64,000 nt of DNA from Mycolicibacterium peregrinum (GCF_001665625.1 NZ_LZSY01000200.1:1-64000), one strand, 5' to 3'; numbered from the stretch's first letter, positions 25,561 through 34,487 are shown. Numbers and translations are program-made. Notes: generated by a model from the letters alone, not told the origin.

Positions 25561-26664
25561 CTGACTATCAGCCATATCGCGGCATACGCGAAGTTGAGCC
25601 GCGCGGACATCGACGCCATCGCGGCCGAGCTCGATACCATCCGCAGCGACGTCGAGGAGTCTCTGGGTGCTCGGGATGCCGCCTATATTCGACGCACCAT
25701 CGTGTTCCAGCGGGCGCTCGAGGTGGCCGCGCGGCTACTGATCGCAGGCACCCGGTCGAAGGCCGGTCTGCTTGCCGGGACGGTGACGCTGGCCTATGCG
25801 AAATCCGTCGAGAACATGGAGATCGGGCACAACGTCGGCCATGGCCAGTGGGATTGGATGAACGATCCCGAGATTCACTCCAGCACCTGGGAGTGGGACA
25901 TGGTGGGCCCGTCGGCGCAATGGCGGTATTCGCACAATTACCACCACCACGTGTTCAGCAACGTGCTGGGCGTGGACGACGACCTCGGCTTCGGCATCCT
26001 CCGGATGAGCCGCGACCAGCAGTGGGAACCTCAACATCTGGTGCAACCTTTGCGAAATGTGCTGTTGGCGCTCATTTTCGAGTGGGGGATAGCCCTGCAC
26101 GACTTGTACTCCGCTCAGGACCGGGCGGACACCGAAGCCGGCAGGAAAGCTGCGGGGCAGAAGTTTCGCGCCAAGATCGGGCGGCAGCTCACCAAGGACT
26201 ACGTCGTCTTTCCAGCGCTGAGCCTGGGGCGTTGGCGGCGGTCCCTGGTCGCGAATCTGGGCGCGAACGTGCTGCGCAATCTCTGGGCGTATCTGGTGAT
26301 CTTCTGTGGGCATTTTCCCGACGGTGCCGAGAGGTTCACTCCGGAAACGCTGCAGGAGGAGAGCCGCGGTGAGTGGTACCTGCGGCAGATGCTGGGCGCG
26401 GCGAACTTCAAAGCCGGTCCGGTACTGGCCTTTTCAAGTGGAAATCTGTGCTATCAGATCGAGCACCATTTGTTCCCGGACCTGCCCAGTAATCGCTTGC
26501 CGGAGATCAGCGTGCGGGTGCGCGCATTGTGCGAGAAGTACGACCTGCCCTACACCAGCGGGTCTCTGCCCCGGCAGTATCTGCAGACACTGCGGACGAT
26601 CTTCAAACTCGCACTGCCCAATGCGGGGTGGCGATCACTGTTCGGAGCGGCGCCACCCGTCTGA
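25561..26664 (+). CDS. Membrane fatty acid desaturase, DesA3-like
   Basis: The di-iron membrane desaturase introduces a double bond into acyl-CoA. The three histidine boxes are HNVGH, HNYHHH and EHHLF, in the usual order and spacing, with conserved ENMEIGHN and YQIEHHLFPDLPSNRLPEI. It is about 60 residues shorter at the C terminus than M. tuberculosis DesA3. No ATG or GTG precedes the conserved N terminus. The first near-standard start is TTG 25594, but homology to DesA3 appears to extend 11 residues further, to a CTG at 25561 in the position of the DesA3 initiator, so I give that start. No partner oxidoreductase is adjacent. Confidence 0.85.
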   Translation: MTISHIAAYAKLSRADIDAIAAELDTIRSDVEESLGARDAAYIRRTIVFQRALEVAARLLIAGTRSKAGLLAGTVTLAYAKSVENMEIGHNVGHGQWDWMNDPEIHSSTWEWDMVGPSAQWRYSHNYHHHVFSNVLGVDDDLGFGILRMSRDQQWEPQHLVQPLRNVLLALIFEWGIALHDLYSAQDRADTEAGRKAAGQKFRAKIGRQLTKDYVVFPALSLGRWRRSLVANLGANVLRNLWAYLVIFCGHFPDGAERFTPETLQEESRGEWYLRQMLGAANFKAGPVLAFSSGNLCYQIEHHLFPDLPSNRLPEISVRVRALCEKYDLPYTSGSLPRQYLQTLRTIFKLALPNAGWRSLFGAAPPV

Positions 26665-26817
26665 CCGGGATCCCGAAAAGGAACTTTACTTCTGCAGTCC
26701 CTGTGCCGTTGACGGTCGAACAGGGAGAAGCTGTCGATCAGCGGATGGCGCGCCCTGTACCCCCAGTAGACGCCGATATGGGAGCAGTGTCAACGTTCTT
26801 GGAATAGTCGTTGTAAT

Positions 26818-26838
26818 ACATTGTGGTGCAATGTTTTT
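26818..26838 (+). terminator. Weak hairpin with T run after the desaturase
   Basis: A 6-bp stem (ACATTG/CAATGT) with a 5-base loop is followed by TTTTT, oriented to end plus-strand desaturase transcripts. The stem is short and AT-rich, so this is tentative. Confidence 0.35.
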
Positions 26839-26859
26839 CGGTTTCGCGGACGGTGCCGC

Positions 26860-27603
26860 TCACACCTCGTCGACACCTATCGACGCCGGGGCGGCGACAC
26901 CGCAGGCGGCGGCGAACTGCACCGGGTTGAGGCCGTCGGCGGAGTTCATGTCGCAGTTGCCGAATGGCGGTGCGCCCTGCGGTAATCCGAAACCGAACCC
27001 GCTGCCGTCGGTGTACTGATGGGCGACCTTGCCCGGATAATCGGGGTTGCTCCCGTATGCGGCGATGATGAGCCGGAGCCCGCTGGGCTTGGTGCGCCAC
27101 ATGCTGTTGAGGTCACCGACGTTGCCGTAGCCGATGATGCGGGCTCGGTCGCCGGCGTAATCGGCGAGGTTCGCGTACAGCAGGTTGATCCAATCCGAGC
27201 CGTCGCCGCGCGGGTTACCGCCCTGTTCGACGTCGAGCATGAGCGCGATGCGCGGGTGCAGGCCCCCGTTGGCGTCGATCATCGCGCGCACGGTGGTGGC
27301 GTTGGCCAACCAGTTGGGCCGGCAGTAGGTGTAGACGATGCCGAACACCAGCCGCCCGGAACTCAGCGCACCGCGCATCCAGGCGTAGTTGGCCGCGAAA
27401 TTGTGGTCGCGGTACGTGCCGTCGCTGACCCGGATCGACAGCACCTGATACGGGTAACTGTCGTCGACCGGTTGTTGCCACTCGGAGACGTCGGCGAACA
27501 GGGTGTCCTTGATGACGGCGGCGGTCTGTACCACCCGCGGGACTCGGCCGGACATGCGCCGCTTCCCCCGCGGGACCCGTTGATTCACAGCACCGCTGGG
27601 CAT
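26860..27603 (-). CDS. GH25-like (lysozyme-type) glycoside hydrolase
   Basis: The 247-residue protein has the opening DVSEWQQPVD typical of GH25 muramidases, with an acidic strand LMLDVEQGGNPR in the position of the catalytic D-x-E. The fold would be a TIM barrel cleaving peptidoglycan glycan strands. There is no signal peptide, so export by a standard route is not evident; phage endolysins and some actinobacterial relatives are similar. ATG 27603 follows AGGAG at 7 bases. It begins 38 bases after the sensor lipoprotein copy 2 and is probably co-transcribed with it. No other phage genes are nearby. Confidence 0.78.
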   Translation of the reverse strand: MPSGAVNQRVPRGKRRMSGRVPRVVQTAAVIKDTLFADVSEWQQPVDDSYPYQVLSIRVSDGTYRDHNFAANYAWMRGALSSGRLVFGIVYTYCRPNWLANATTVRAMIDANGGLHPRIALMLDVEQGGNPRGDGSDWINLLYANLADYAGDRARIIGYGNVGDLNSMWRTKPSGLRLIIAAYGSNPDYPGKVAHQYTDGSGFGFGLPQGAPPFGNCDMNSADGLNPVQFAAACGVAAPASIGVDEV

Positions 27604-27641
27604 GGTCGTACTCCTATGACCAGGGTAGGCCGGGGCCGGGG

Positions 27642-28307
27642 TCAGAGTGCGTTGCGGCCGGCGATGATCTTGGCCAGCTGCACGGTCTGCTGGTCGGTGA
27701 TGTCGTTGCCGCTGATCCGCAGGTCGACGACGAGGTTGTCGACCGCCAGGATCGCCCGGTGGGTGATGCGGTCGGTGACGTCCACGGGTTCGTCGTGCGT
27801 GATGTCGACACCGTCGAGCACGCTCGGGACGGCCATCCAGCGGGCGTCCTGCGTTTTGCCGCCGTCGTAGCTGAAGGTCAGGGTGTCGTTGCCGCAGCGG
27901 CGCCAGATGTCGACGGTGCGGGCCACCACGTCCTTGGCGGCCTTGGAAGTATCGAACTTGGCGATGGCCTGGTCGACCTCCACGTCGTCGGCGTCGTCGG
28001 CCAGTTGGGTTTCGCGGAACTCGCGGTAACCGCTGGGGCCGTAGATCCACTCCATCGCGTTGCCGATGACAACCATGCACTCGGGGCGGGAGACGGGCTC
28101 GTAATTGGCATTCGTCATCGGGGAACGCAGTGCGGTCTTCGGCCGGACCTTGGCGTTCATCACGGTGTTGATCTCGGATTCACTGGCCATCATGCTGCCC
28201 AGCACGTCGACGTGAGTGCCGTCGGAATCAGGGGCTGTGGGGGTGCAGGCGGTGAGCAGGGCAGTGCACAGCGCCAGGCCGGCCGCCGCGTTGCGATGAG
28301 CGCTCAT
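27642..28307 (-). CDS. Lipoprotein with PknH-type sensor domain (copy 2)
   Basis: The 221-residue paralogue of 24631-25311 has lipobox LLTAC (Cys near residue 21) and a PknH_C-like mature domain: VDVLGSMMASESEIN, conserved Cys in SRPECMVV and WRRCGND, and C-terminal IAGRN. The two copies share roughly half of their residues by eye and a promoter block. It leads an apparent operon with the GH25-like gene downstream. A role in sensing cell-wall state, perhaps for a receptor kinase, is inferred from the domain. Confidence 0.88.
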   Translation of the reverse strand: MSAHRNAAAGLALCTALLTACTPTAPDSDGTHVDVLGSMMASESEINTVMNAKVRPKTALRSPMTNANYEPVSRPECMVVIGNAMEWIYGPSGYREFRETQLADDADDVEVDQAIAKFDTSKAAKDVVARTVDIWRRCGNDTLTFSYDGGKTQDARWMAVPSVLDGVDITHDEPVDVTDRITHRAILAVDNLVVDLRISGNDITDQQTVQLAKIIAGRNAL

Positions 28308-28343
28308 CAGGTCCCCCTTGGATCTGTTTGCTGATCCTAAACG
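28308..28343 (-). promoter_or_regulatory. Conserved promoter/leader block of sensor lipoprotein copy 2
   Basis: The minus strand carries GTTTAGGATCAGCAAACA and AAGGGGG, matching the block before copy 1. TAGGAT (28334-28339) is a good -10 box. The conservation exceeds that of the surrounding intergenic DNA. Confidence 0.55.
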
Positions 28344-28437
28344 CCATCGCGGGGTGCACCAGACGGTAATCGGTGACCAGAGGGTGAACTGGCTCGCGCG
28401 GCTCGCCCGTTCGGCACTCGCGCCCGTTTCTACATCC

Positions 28438-28466
28438 GGGTCGTGATGGTCGAGCTGTCACGACCC
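28438..28466. promoter_or_regulatory. Inverted repeat in the 28308-28644 intergenic region
   Basis: Nine-base arms GGGTCGTGA (28438-28446) and TCACGACCC (28458-28466) flank 11 bases. It lies midway between the divergent lipoprotein and His-rich peptide genes and may be an operator. I see no gene or structured RNA in the rest of this 337-base interval. Confidence 0.35.
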
Positions 28467-28644
28467 AGTGGTGGAAAACGGCGCGGCTCGCAGCTTGCTC
28501 GTTCCCCCGATCGGAGGACATGGGATTCGTCCGGCCGATGGGCCGGTCGGTCGATACAGGCGCGGGCCGGATCGGCGCATTCTTATTTCAACGCCGGAAC
28601 ACACCGGAACAACACCAAAAGCCTTATCCGACAAAGGAGTCGAC

Positions 28645-28857
28645 ATGAGCACCATCGCCCGCCGCATCGCCGCAGGATTCACTCTGGCCGCCGCTCCCGC
28701 GCTGATCGCCCTGGGCGCCGCCACCGCTCATGCCGATTCCGCCACCCTGAACGCCGGCCCGTCGGTCAGCGCGCATCAGGCCTTCCCGCACCAGCACAAC
28801 ATGCCCCAGCCCGGGTCCGCGACCCATCACCACCACCAGCGCAACCACGCCAAGTAG
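28645..28857 (+). CDS. Small secreted histidine-rich protein
   Basis: The 70-residue precursor has a Sec signal peptide cleaved after AHA near residue 31. The mature peptide is about 40 residues with nine or so histidines, including HQAFPHQHN and a THHHHQRNH tail, and no cysteine. Such composition suggests binding of Zn, Cu or Ni outside the cytoplasm; that is inference. AAAGGAG lies 5 bases before the ATG. A strong terminator follows, so the gene is monocistronic. Confidence 0.72.
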   Translation: MSTIARRIAAGFTLAAAPALIALGAATAHADSATLNAGPSVSAHQAFPHQHNMPQPGSATHHHHQRNHAK

Positions 28858-28870
28858 GCCTGGGGGAGGC

Positions 28871-28903
28871 AAGGCCCGGACGCAAGCCGGCGTCCGGGCC
28901 TTT
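28871..28903 (+). terminator. Intrinsic terminator after the His-rich peptide gene
   Basis: A perfect 13-bp stem (28871-28883 with 28890-28902) and 6-base loop end in TTT. It begins 13 bases past the stop codon and precedes the P450 promoter. Confidence 0.85.
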
Positions 28904-28923
28904 GGTATGCGGTCGACGGCTCG

Positions 28924-28929
28924 TATGGT
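28924..28929 (+). promoter_or_regulatory. -10 box for leaderless P450 transcript
   Basis: TATGGT ends 6 bases before the ATG at 28936, so transcription would begin at that codon. There is no ribosome-binding site. Confidence 0.5.
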
Positions 28930-28935
28930 GGGTTT

Positions 28936-30288
28936 ATGGGCGGTACCGCGTCACTACCGCCGGGGCCGCCGTTGCCCCGGGTCGTACAGGCCGCGTTGAT
29001 GATGCATTACTGGCCGCGTTTCGTTTCGGCCTGCCGCCGCCGCGACGGCGACGTGTTCACGCTGCGGGTCGCGGCGATGGGCACGATGGTGTACCTGGCC
29101 GACCCGGCCGACATCAAGGTGGTGTTCGCCGGGGATCCGACGATTTTCCATGCCGGGGAAGCGAATTCGGTGCTCAGTGCGCTGCTGGGTGACAGCTCGG
29201 TGTTGGTCATCGACGAGGACGAGCACCACGAACGCCGCCGGCAGATGCTGCCGCCGTTCCACCGCGACGCGGTGGCCCGCCAGACCGAGATCATGGCCGA
29301 GATCGCCGCGGAAAACATCGCGGGCTGGCCGGTGGGAACCGCGTTCCCGGCGGCACCGAAGATGGCCGAGATCACCCTGGAGGTGATCTTGCGAACCGTG
29401 ATCGGGGCATCGGATCCGGCCCGGCTGGCCGCGCTGCGGGAGGTGATGCCGCGGCTGCTCCGGGTGGGGCCGTGGGAGTTGATGGCGGTCGCCCGGCCGG
29501 CCCTGATGCAGCGACGCCCGTGGCGGGCGCTGCGGCGAAACATCGAAGAGGCCAACCGGCTGCTGGGCGCGGAGATCTCCGAGCGTCGCGCCGACCCGGA
29601 GCTGGCGACCCGCACCGATGTGCTGGCCATGCTGGTGCGTTCCACCGATGAGCGCGGGCACACCATGACCGACCGTGAACTGCGCGATCAGCTGATGACG
29701 TTGCTGGTCGCCGGGCATGAGACGACAGCGACCGCGTTGTCGTGGGCGCTGGAACGGCTGACCCGTAACCCGGGAGTGCTGGACAAGGCGGTAGAGGCCG
29801 CACGAACCGGCGACGACGAGTACCTCGACGCCGTGGCGAAGGAAACCCTGCGGATCCGACCGGTGGTGTTCGACGTGGGGCGGCTGCTGAAACAGCCGGT
29901 CGAGGTGGCCGGTCACCGGTTGCCGGCCGGGGTGATGGTGGCCCCGGGTATCGGACTGGTGCACGAACGCGACGACGTGTATCCCGACGCCGACAAATTC
30001 GATCCGGACCGGATGCTCGGCGCGACGCTGGGGCCCACCACCTGGTTCCCGTTCGGCGGCGGCAACCGTCGTTGCCTGGGCGCGACGTTCGCGACGGTCG
30101 AGCTGCGGGTGGTGCTACGCGAAATCCTATGCCGGGTCGACCTTTTCACCACGACCGCGGCCGACGAAGGGCAGCGCGTCAAACACGTCACGCTGGTCCC
30201 GAACCGTGGGGCACGGGTCTGTGTGCGGGCGCTACGGGAGGTGCCGTCCGCCAGCGCTGCTCAGGCGTCGCTGGCGGGGGAGGGCTAG
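28936..30288 (+). CDS. Cytochrome P450
   Basis: The 450-residue P450 monooxygenase has the I-helix oxygen motif AGHETT, the K-helix KETLR (ExxR) and the heme loop FPFGGGNRRCLG with the cysteine thiolate ligand. The loop form resembles mycobacterial CYP135/137/138 enzymes, so a hydrophobic or lipid substrate is likely, but I assign no subfamily number. It depends on separate ferredoxin and reductase partners; none is adjacent. The start is leaderless at 28936. Its stop overlaps the convergent gene by four bases. Confidence 0.93.
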   Translation: MGGTASLPPGPPLPRVVQAALMMHYWPRFVSACRRRDGDVFTLRVAAMGTMVYLADPADIKVVFAGDPTIFHAGEANSVLSALLGDSSVLVIDEDEHHERRRQMLPPFHRDAVARQTEIMAEIAAENIAGWPVGTAFPAAPKMAEITLEVILRTVIGASDPARLAALREVMPRLLRVGPWELMAVARPALMQRRPWRALRRNIEEANRLLGAEISERRADPELATRTDVLAMLVRSTDERGHTMTDRELRDQLMTLLVAGHETTATALSWALERLTRNPGVLDKAVEAARTGDDEYLDAVAKETLRIRPVVFDVGRLLKQPVEVAGHRLPAGVMVAPGIGLVHERDDVYPDADKFDPDRMLGATLGPTTWFPFGGGNRRCLGATFATVELRVVLREILCRVDLFTTTAADEGQRVKHVTLVPNRGARVCVRALREVPSASAAQASLAGEG

Positions 30289-31013
30289 TCCACCTCGAAT
30301 CGAACGAGCACGAGGGCGTCGAGCTGCTCGGCGAACTCACCTGGCGGGTCTGGATCGTCGTCGCGGAATACCTGAACACCCATTCCCGGTGGCACATCTG
30401 GGGACAGACACAAGCGCAGGCCGCTATAGGTCCGAGTGACCATCAGCAACCGGTCGGCTGCCGGGCCCTCATCCCACTCCGGGACGTCGTCGGGGTCGCC
30501 GTCGGCCACGGCCTCGGCCAGGGTTGGCATCGCGTCCACGGCCATCAAGCCAAAGGACTGCCCGTCGGGCACGGTGAACGAGCCATGGACTGTGCGATAG
30601 AAATCGGCCAGCTCGGCCGGAGCCGCCGACCACAGCTCCGGGTACCGCGCAACCGCCTCTGCCGTCGGCGGCTCACCGACCCATACCGCAACGGTGCGCT
30701 GGGCCTGTTTGTATCCCACGTCGGCGAATCGGAAGACAAACTCGACGACATAGACGAGCACTGGTCGGTCATCGCGCTGACCCACCCATGCGTCGACCAG
30801 GAACTCTTGCAGCACCCCCCAAAATCGCGGGACCAATGTCCGCGCGCCGTCGGTCCACAGCGACAGCGCCGCCACCGCACGCACGCTCGGATCGGCCGCG
30901 TCGAACACCGGTAGCCACGACGCAGGGATCATCTCCCGCTGCTCGGGTGCTAGACGGGACACGGCCGAGCCGCGGCGGAACTGTTCGTCGATCTCCTCGT
31001 CGGTCACGCCCAT
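30285..31013 (-). CDS. Hypothetical protein downstream of FAD monooxygenase
   Basis: The 242-residue soluble protein is acidic and rich in Trp and Phe, with a segment PELWSAAPAELADFYRTVHG that is faintly like SMI1/KNR4 (SUKH) proteins; I would not rely on that. It starts 3 bases after the stop of the FAD monooxygenase gene, so translation is probably coupled. No signal peptide or catalytic motif is evident. Function unknown. Confidence 0.7.
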   Translation of the reverse strand: MGVTDEEIDEQFRRGSAVSRLAPEQREMIPASWLPVFDAADPSVRAVAALSLWTDGARTLVPRFWGVLQEFLVDAWVGQRDDRPVLVYVVEFVFRFADVGYKQAQRTVAVWVGEPPTAEAVARYPELWSAAPAELADFYRTVHGSFTVPDGQSFGLMAVDAMPTLAEAVADGDPDDVPEWDEGPAADRLLMVTRTYSGLRLCLSPDVPPGMGVQVFRDDDPDPPGEFAEQLDALVLVRFEVD

Positions 31014-31016
31014 GGC

Positions 31017-32189
31017 TCACCCGATCCGGTAGTCGGGCAAATCGAGGTCATCGCGCACGCTGCCGGCAAACAGCCCGGCTATCGGACGTCCCAGGTTCAT
31101 CGCCCGCAACGCGACATCGCGGAACCACAACCCGAACCGGGTTCTCGTGGCGAAGAAACCCAGCATCCGTTCGGCACCGGCCTGCTTGCCCTCGATGAAC
31201 GGCCGCAGCAGCGATTCATAACTGTCGAAGGCGCGGCGGTGATCGTCGCCGGCGCGGGCGAGTTCGCCCGCCAGGGCGTACGCCTCGGTGATCGCCAGCC
31301 CAGTGCCCTCTCCGCCGAGCAGCGAGATGCAGCCCGCCGCATCGCCGATCAACAACACCCGATCCTCGGACCAATGGTCCATCTTGATCTGGCTGACCAC
31401 GTCGAAGTAGAGGTCGTCGACGTCGTCCACCGCGGCCAGAATCTGTCGCGATTCCCAGCCGGCGTCGTCGAACTGATTGTGTAACTGCTCTTTTGGTGTC
31501 AATCCGCGGTTGTCGTGCTGGTCGCGGAACACGAACAGAAACATGGTGCGGTCCCCGCGCAAGGTGAACTGCCCGATCTGGCGTCCGGGAACGCTGTACG
31601 TGAGATAGGTATCCGAACTCCCGCCGCCGTAGCCGTCCACCACACAGGCCGCGACCTTGCAGCCCAGGTAGTGCTCGAACCGGGCCTCGGGACCGAACAC
31701 CAGGCGGCGCACGTTGGAGTGCAGGCCGTCGGCGCCGATGACGAGGTCGAAATCGGCGGCCGGGTTCTTCTCGAAGGCCACCCGAACCCCGTCGGGCCGT
31801 TGGTCGATGCCGGTGATGCTGTCGTCGAACACCGTCGGCACGTCGCCCTCGACGGTGCGGTAGATGGCGGCGGCCAGGTCGCCGCGGGGCAGGCTGGTGT
31901 AGTCGTTGCCGACCATGCGGCGGAACACGTCGACGCGGAGCTCGGCACGTGTCCTGCCGTCGGATCCGAGCGAGCGCACCGACTCCACGTCATAACCCGC
32001 GTCGCGGATCGCGGATTCGATGCCCATCTTTCGGGTGACCCGGTAGCCGATGCCCCAGAAGTCGATCATGTAGCCGCCCGTACGAAACGCCGGCGCGCGT
32101 TCGATCAGCGTCGGGTTGTGGCCGGTGCGCTGCAGCCAGTGCGCGAGCGCCGCCCCGGCGACCCCGGCTCCACTGATGGCTATTCGCAT
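31017..32189 (-). CDS. FAD-dependent monooxygenase (PHBH/TetX-like)
   Basis: The 390-residue flavoprotein has the N-terminal Rossmann motif GAGVAGAALA, the DG motif GADGLHSNVR near residue 150 and the second FAD motif LIGDAAG near 280. The class hydroxylates aromatic or polyketide substrates with NAD(P)H and oxygen, and includes TetX, which inactivates tetracyclines. The substrate cannot be read from the sequence. It leads a two-gene operon with the hypothetical gene 30285-31013. A TAGCCT -10 box lies at 32200-32205 on the minus strand, close to the start. Confidence 0.88.
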   Translation of the reverse strand: MRIAISGAGVAGAALAHWLQRTGHNPTLIERAPAFRTGGYMIDFWGIGYRVTRKMGIESAIRDAGYDVESVRSLGSDGRTRAELRVDVFRRMVGNDYTSLPRGDLAAAIYRTVEGDVPTVFDDSITGIDQRPDGVRVAFEKNPAADFDLVIGADGLHSNVRRLVFGPEARFEHYLGCKVAACVVDGYGGGSSDTYLTYSVPGRQIGQFTLRGDRTMFLFVFRDQHDNRGLTPKEQLHNQFDDAGWESRQILAAVDDVDDLYFDVVSQIKMDHWSEDRVLLIGDAAGCISLLGGEGTGLAITEAYALAGELARAGDDHRRAFDSYESLLRPFIEGKQAGAERMLGFFATRTRFGLWFRDVALRAMNLGRPIAGLFAGSVRDDLDLPDYRIG

Positions 32190-32379
32190 GATGATTCGAG
32201 GCTACTCGCGTGGCGGGATGCTTAGCCGTGCCGTTGACGAGGCCGCCGCTTTCTACACCAGGGCTGCTCGCGCGGTGGGAGCACAGCCCTGACGTAGAAG
32301 TCGGCGCGAACTCCGATCAGGTCCACCGTGCGGCCCCGATGTCCAGCCGAGCGTCAGACTCGCATGCCAAGCTGGAGGC

Positions 32380-33414
32380 ATGGCTGCGAAACGTTCCCCG
32401 CACCGTGCCGACCTTGTGCTTTCCGGCGGCGGGGTGAAGGGCATCGGCCTGGTGGGCGCCGTCGTTGCACTCAAGGACGCCGGGTATGCGATCGAACGGA
32501 TCTCCGGAACCTCGGCCGGCTCACTGGTCGGCGCCGTGGTGGCTGCGGCCGAGCAACGTAACGAACTGACCAGTGCGCAGCTGCGCGAGCTGGCGTTGAA
32601 CGTGCCCTACCGCAAGTTTCGCGACAGTGGGCCGATCGAGCGCATCCCGGTGCTGGGAACGGCGTGGGGGCTGCTGCGTGAGACCGGTATCTATCGCGGG
32701 GATTTCGCCTACGACTGGATACGCAGCGAGCTGAAGAACCTGGGCGTCAAGACTTTCGGTGATCTGGCGATCGACGATGATCATCTGCTTCCGGAACGGC
32801 GCTACCGGTTCGTGGTCACGGTGACCGACGTGACGACGGGGCAACTGGTGCGTCTGCCCTGGGACTACCAGCGGGTGTACGGGCTCGACCCCGACGAGCA
32901 GCTTGTCGCCGACGCCGTGCGCGCCTCGATGTCGATTCCGTTCCTGTTCCATCCGGTCACGCTGAACACCGCGGCCGGCGAGCCGTGCACGCTGGTGGAC
33001 GGCGGCGTGCTGTCGAACTTCCCGATCGACTCGTTCGACCGACCCGACGGCGCGGAGCCGCGCTGGCCGACCTTCGGGGTGACGGTGGTGCCGTATCTAC
33101 CGGCGCCATCGGCCGAGCAGCTCATCCCCGGGTTGGGGATGTTGCGCTGCGGCGAGCCGACCTTCCTGGAAAGTCTGCTCACCACCATGCTGGTCGGTCA
33201 CGACCAGGCCCATCTGAGCCTGCCGTGGGTGAAGGTGCGTGCGGTCCAGGTGGATTCGACCGATGTCGGGGTGCTGGACTTCGACATCACCCGCAACGAG
33301 GCCGAGGCGCTGTACGACAAGGGCTACGCGGCGACGACGGAGTTCCTGACCACCTGGGACTGGCCGGCCTACCTGGACCACTTCCGCCGGGCCACGCGGG
33401 TGGATCCGCGCTAG
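32380..33414 (+). CDS. Patatin-like phospholipase
   Basis: The 344-residue hydrolase has the patatin oxyanion motif GGGVKG (residues 16-21), nucleophile motif GTSAGS (about 43-48) and the catalytic dyad aspartate in VDGGVLSNFP. Such enzymes cleave acyl chains from phospholipids. There is no signal peptide. Its stop codon shares one base with the GTG of galK, so the two are translationally coupled although their roles are not obviously related. GGAGG sits only one or two bases before the ATG, so the exact start is open to doubt. Confidence 0.88.
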   Translation: MAAKRSPHRADLVLSGGGVKGIGLVGAVVALKDAGYAIERISGTSAGSLVGAVVAAAEQRNELTSAQLRELALNVPYRKFRDSGPIERIPVLGTAWGLLRETGIYRGDFAYDWIRSELKNLGVKTFGDLAIDDDHLLPERRYRFVVTVTDVTTGQLVRLPWDYQRVYGLDPDEQLVADAVRASMSIPFLFHPVTLNTAAGEPCTLVDGGVLSNFPIDSFDRPDGAEPRWPTFGVTVVPYLPAPSAEQLIPGLGMLRCGEPTFLESLLTTMLVGHDQAHLSLPWVKVRAVQVDSTDVGVLDFDITRNEAEALYDKGYAATTEFLTTWDWPAYLDHFRRATRVDPR

Positions 33415-34487
33415 TGCGAATCAGATACTCCGCGCCGGGCCGGGTCAATCTGATCGGCGAGCACACCGACTACAACCAGGGCTTCGCACTGCCGATTGCG
33501 TTGCCGCAGCGGACCTTTGTGACTTTCGACCCGGACCCGTCGGGCGTGCTGTCGGTGTCGAGTGCGTTCGGCGACGGGCCGGTGCGGATCGGACTGGATA
33601 CCGTGCCCGGGCAGGTCACCGGCTGGGCGGCCTACGTCGCCGGAGTGGTGTGGGCGCTGCTGAACGCCGGGATCGCGGTGCCGGGCGGGACGATGACGAT
33701 CACGAGTGAGGTGGAGATCGGATCGGGGCTGTCGTCGTCGGCGGCGCTGGAATGTGCGGTGCTCGGTGCGCTGGTCGCCGCCGTCGGTGCCGATCTCGAT
33801 CGCATCGAGCAGGCCCGGATTGCGCAGCAGGCTGAGAACGAGTACGTCGGTGTGCCAACGGGACTGCTCGACCAGTTGGCGTCGCTGTTCGGTTCGACCG
33901 GGCAGGCCCTGCTTATCGATTTCCGCGACGTCACCGTGCAGCCGGTGCGCTTCGATCCCGACGCGTCCGGCGTGGCACTGCTGTTGATCGACTCCCGGGC
34001 TCGGCATGCGCACGCCGGTGGCGAGTACGCGGCCCGGCGGGCATCGTGTGAGCGGGCTGCCGCCGTACTCGGGGTGGCGTCGCTCCGGGAGGCCGACCCG
34101 TCCGCCCTGCACAGGGTCACCGAAGTCGATGCCCGGCGGGCACGTCATGTGCTGACGGAGAACCAGCGGGTGCGCGATTGTGTTGCCGCGCTGGCATCGT
34201 CGGACTTCGCGGCGGTCGGCGCGCTGTGGAACGCGTCGCACGCCTCGATGCGCGACGACTTCGAGATCACCACACCGCACCTCGATCTGATCGCGGCGAC
34301 CGCCGTGCACGCCGGTGCGCTGGGAGCGCGGATGACCGGCGGTGGATTCGGTGGCTGCGTCATCGCGCTGGTACCGGGAGAGCGGGCGGAGGTGGTCGGC
34401 GACGCGGTGGCGCGAGCGGTGCGTGCGGCCGGCTATCCGGCTCCGGTCATCACGAGGACGCATGCGGGCAGTGGGGCGGGGCCGTAA
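33414..34487 (+). CDS. galK: Galactokinase
   Basis: The 357-residue GHMP kinase phosphorylates galactose at C1. The galactokinase signature GRVNLIGEHTDYN is at the N terminus, the GHMP ATP loop GLSSSAALE is in the centre and MTGGGFGGC lies near the C terminus. It begins with GTG overlapping the patatin stop by one base. It is slightly shorter than E. coli GalK (382). No galT, galE or sugar transporter is adjacent, so galactose use would need genes elsewhere. Confidence 0.92.
   Translation: MRIRYSAPGRVNLIGEHTDYNQGFALPIALPQRTFVTFDPDPSGVLSVSSAFGDGPVRIGLDTVPGQVTGWAAYVAGVVWALLNAGIAVPGGTMTITSEVEIGSGLSSSAALECAVLGALVAAVGADLDRIEQARIAQQAENEYVGVPTGLLDQLASLFGSTGQALLIDFRDVTVQPVRFDPDASGVALLLIDSRARHAHAGGEYAARRASCERAAAVLGVASLREADPSALHRVTEVDARRARHVLTENQRVRDCVAALASSDFAAVGALWNASHASMRDDFEITTPHLDLIAATAVHAGALGARMTGGGFGGCVIALVPGERAEVVGDAVARAVRAAGYPAPVITRTHAGSGAGP

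Noticed and set aside
26860..27603. GH25-like gene as a sign of a prophage.
   Set aside because: No integrase, terminase, capsid or tail genes lie nearby, and it appears to be in an operon with a host-type lipoprotein.
33414..34487. Galactose operon.
   Set aside because: No galT, galE or transporter is adjacent; the only coupled gene is a patatin.
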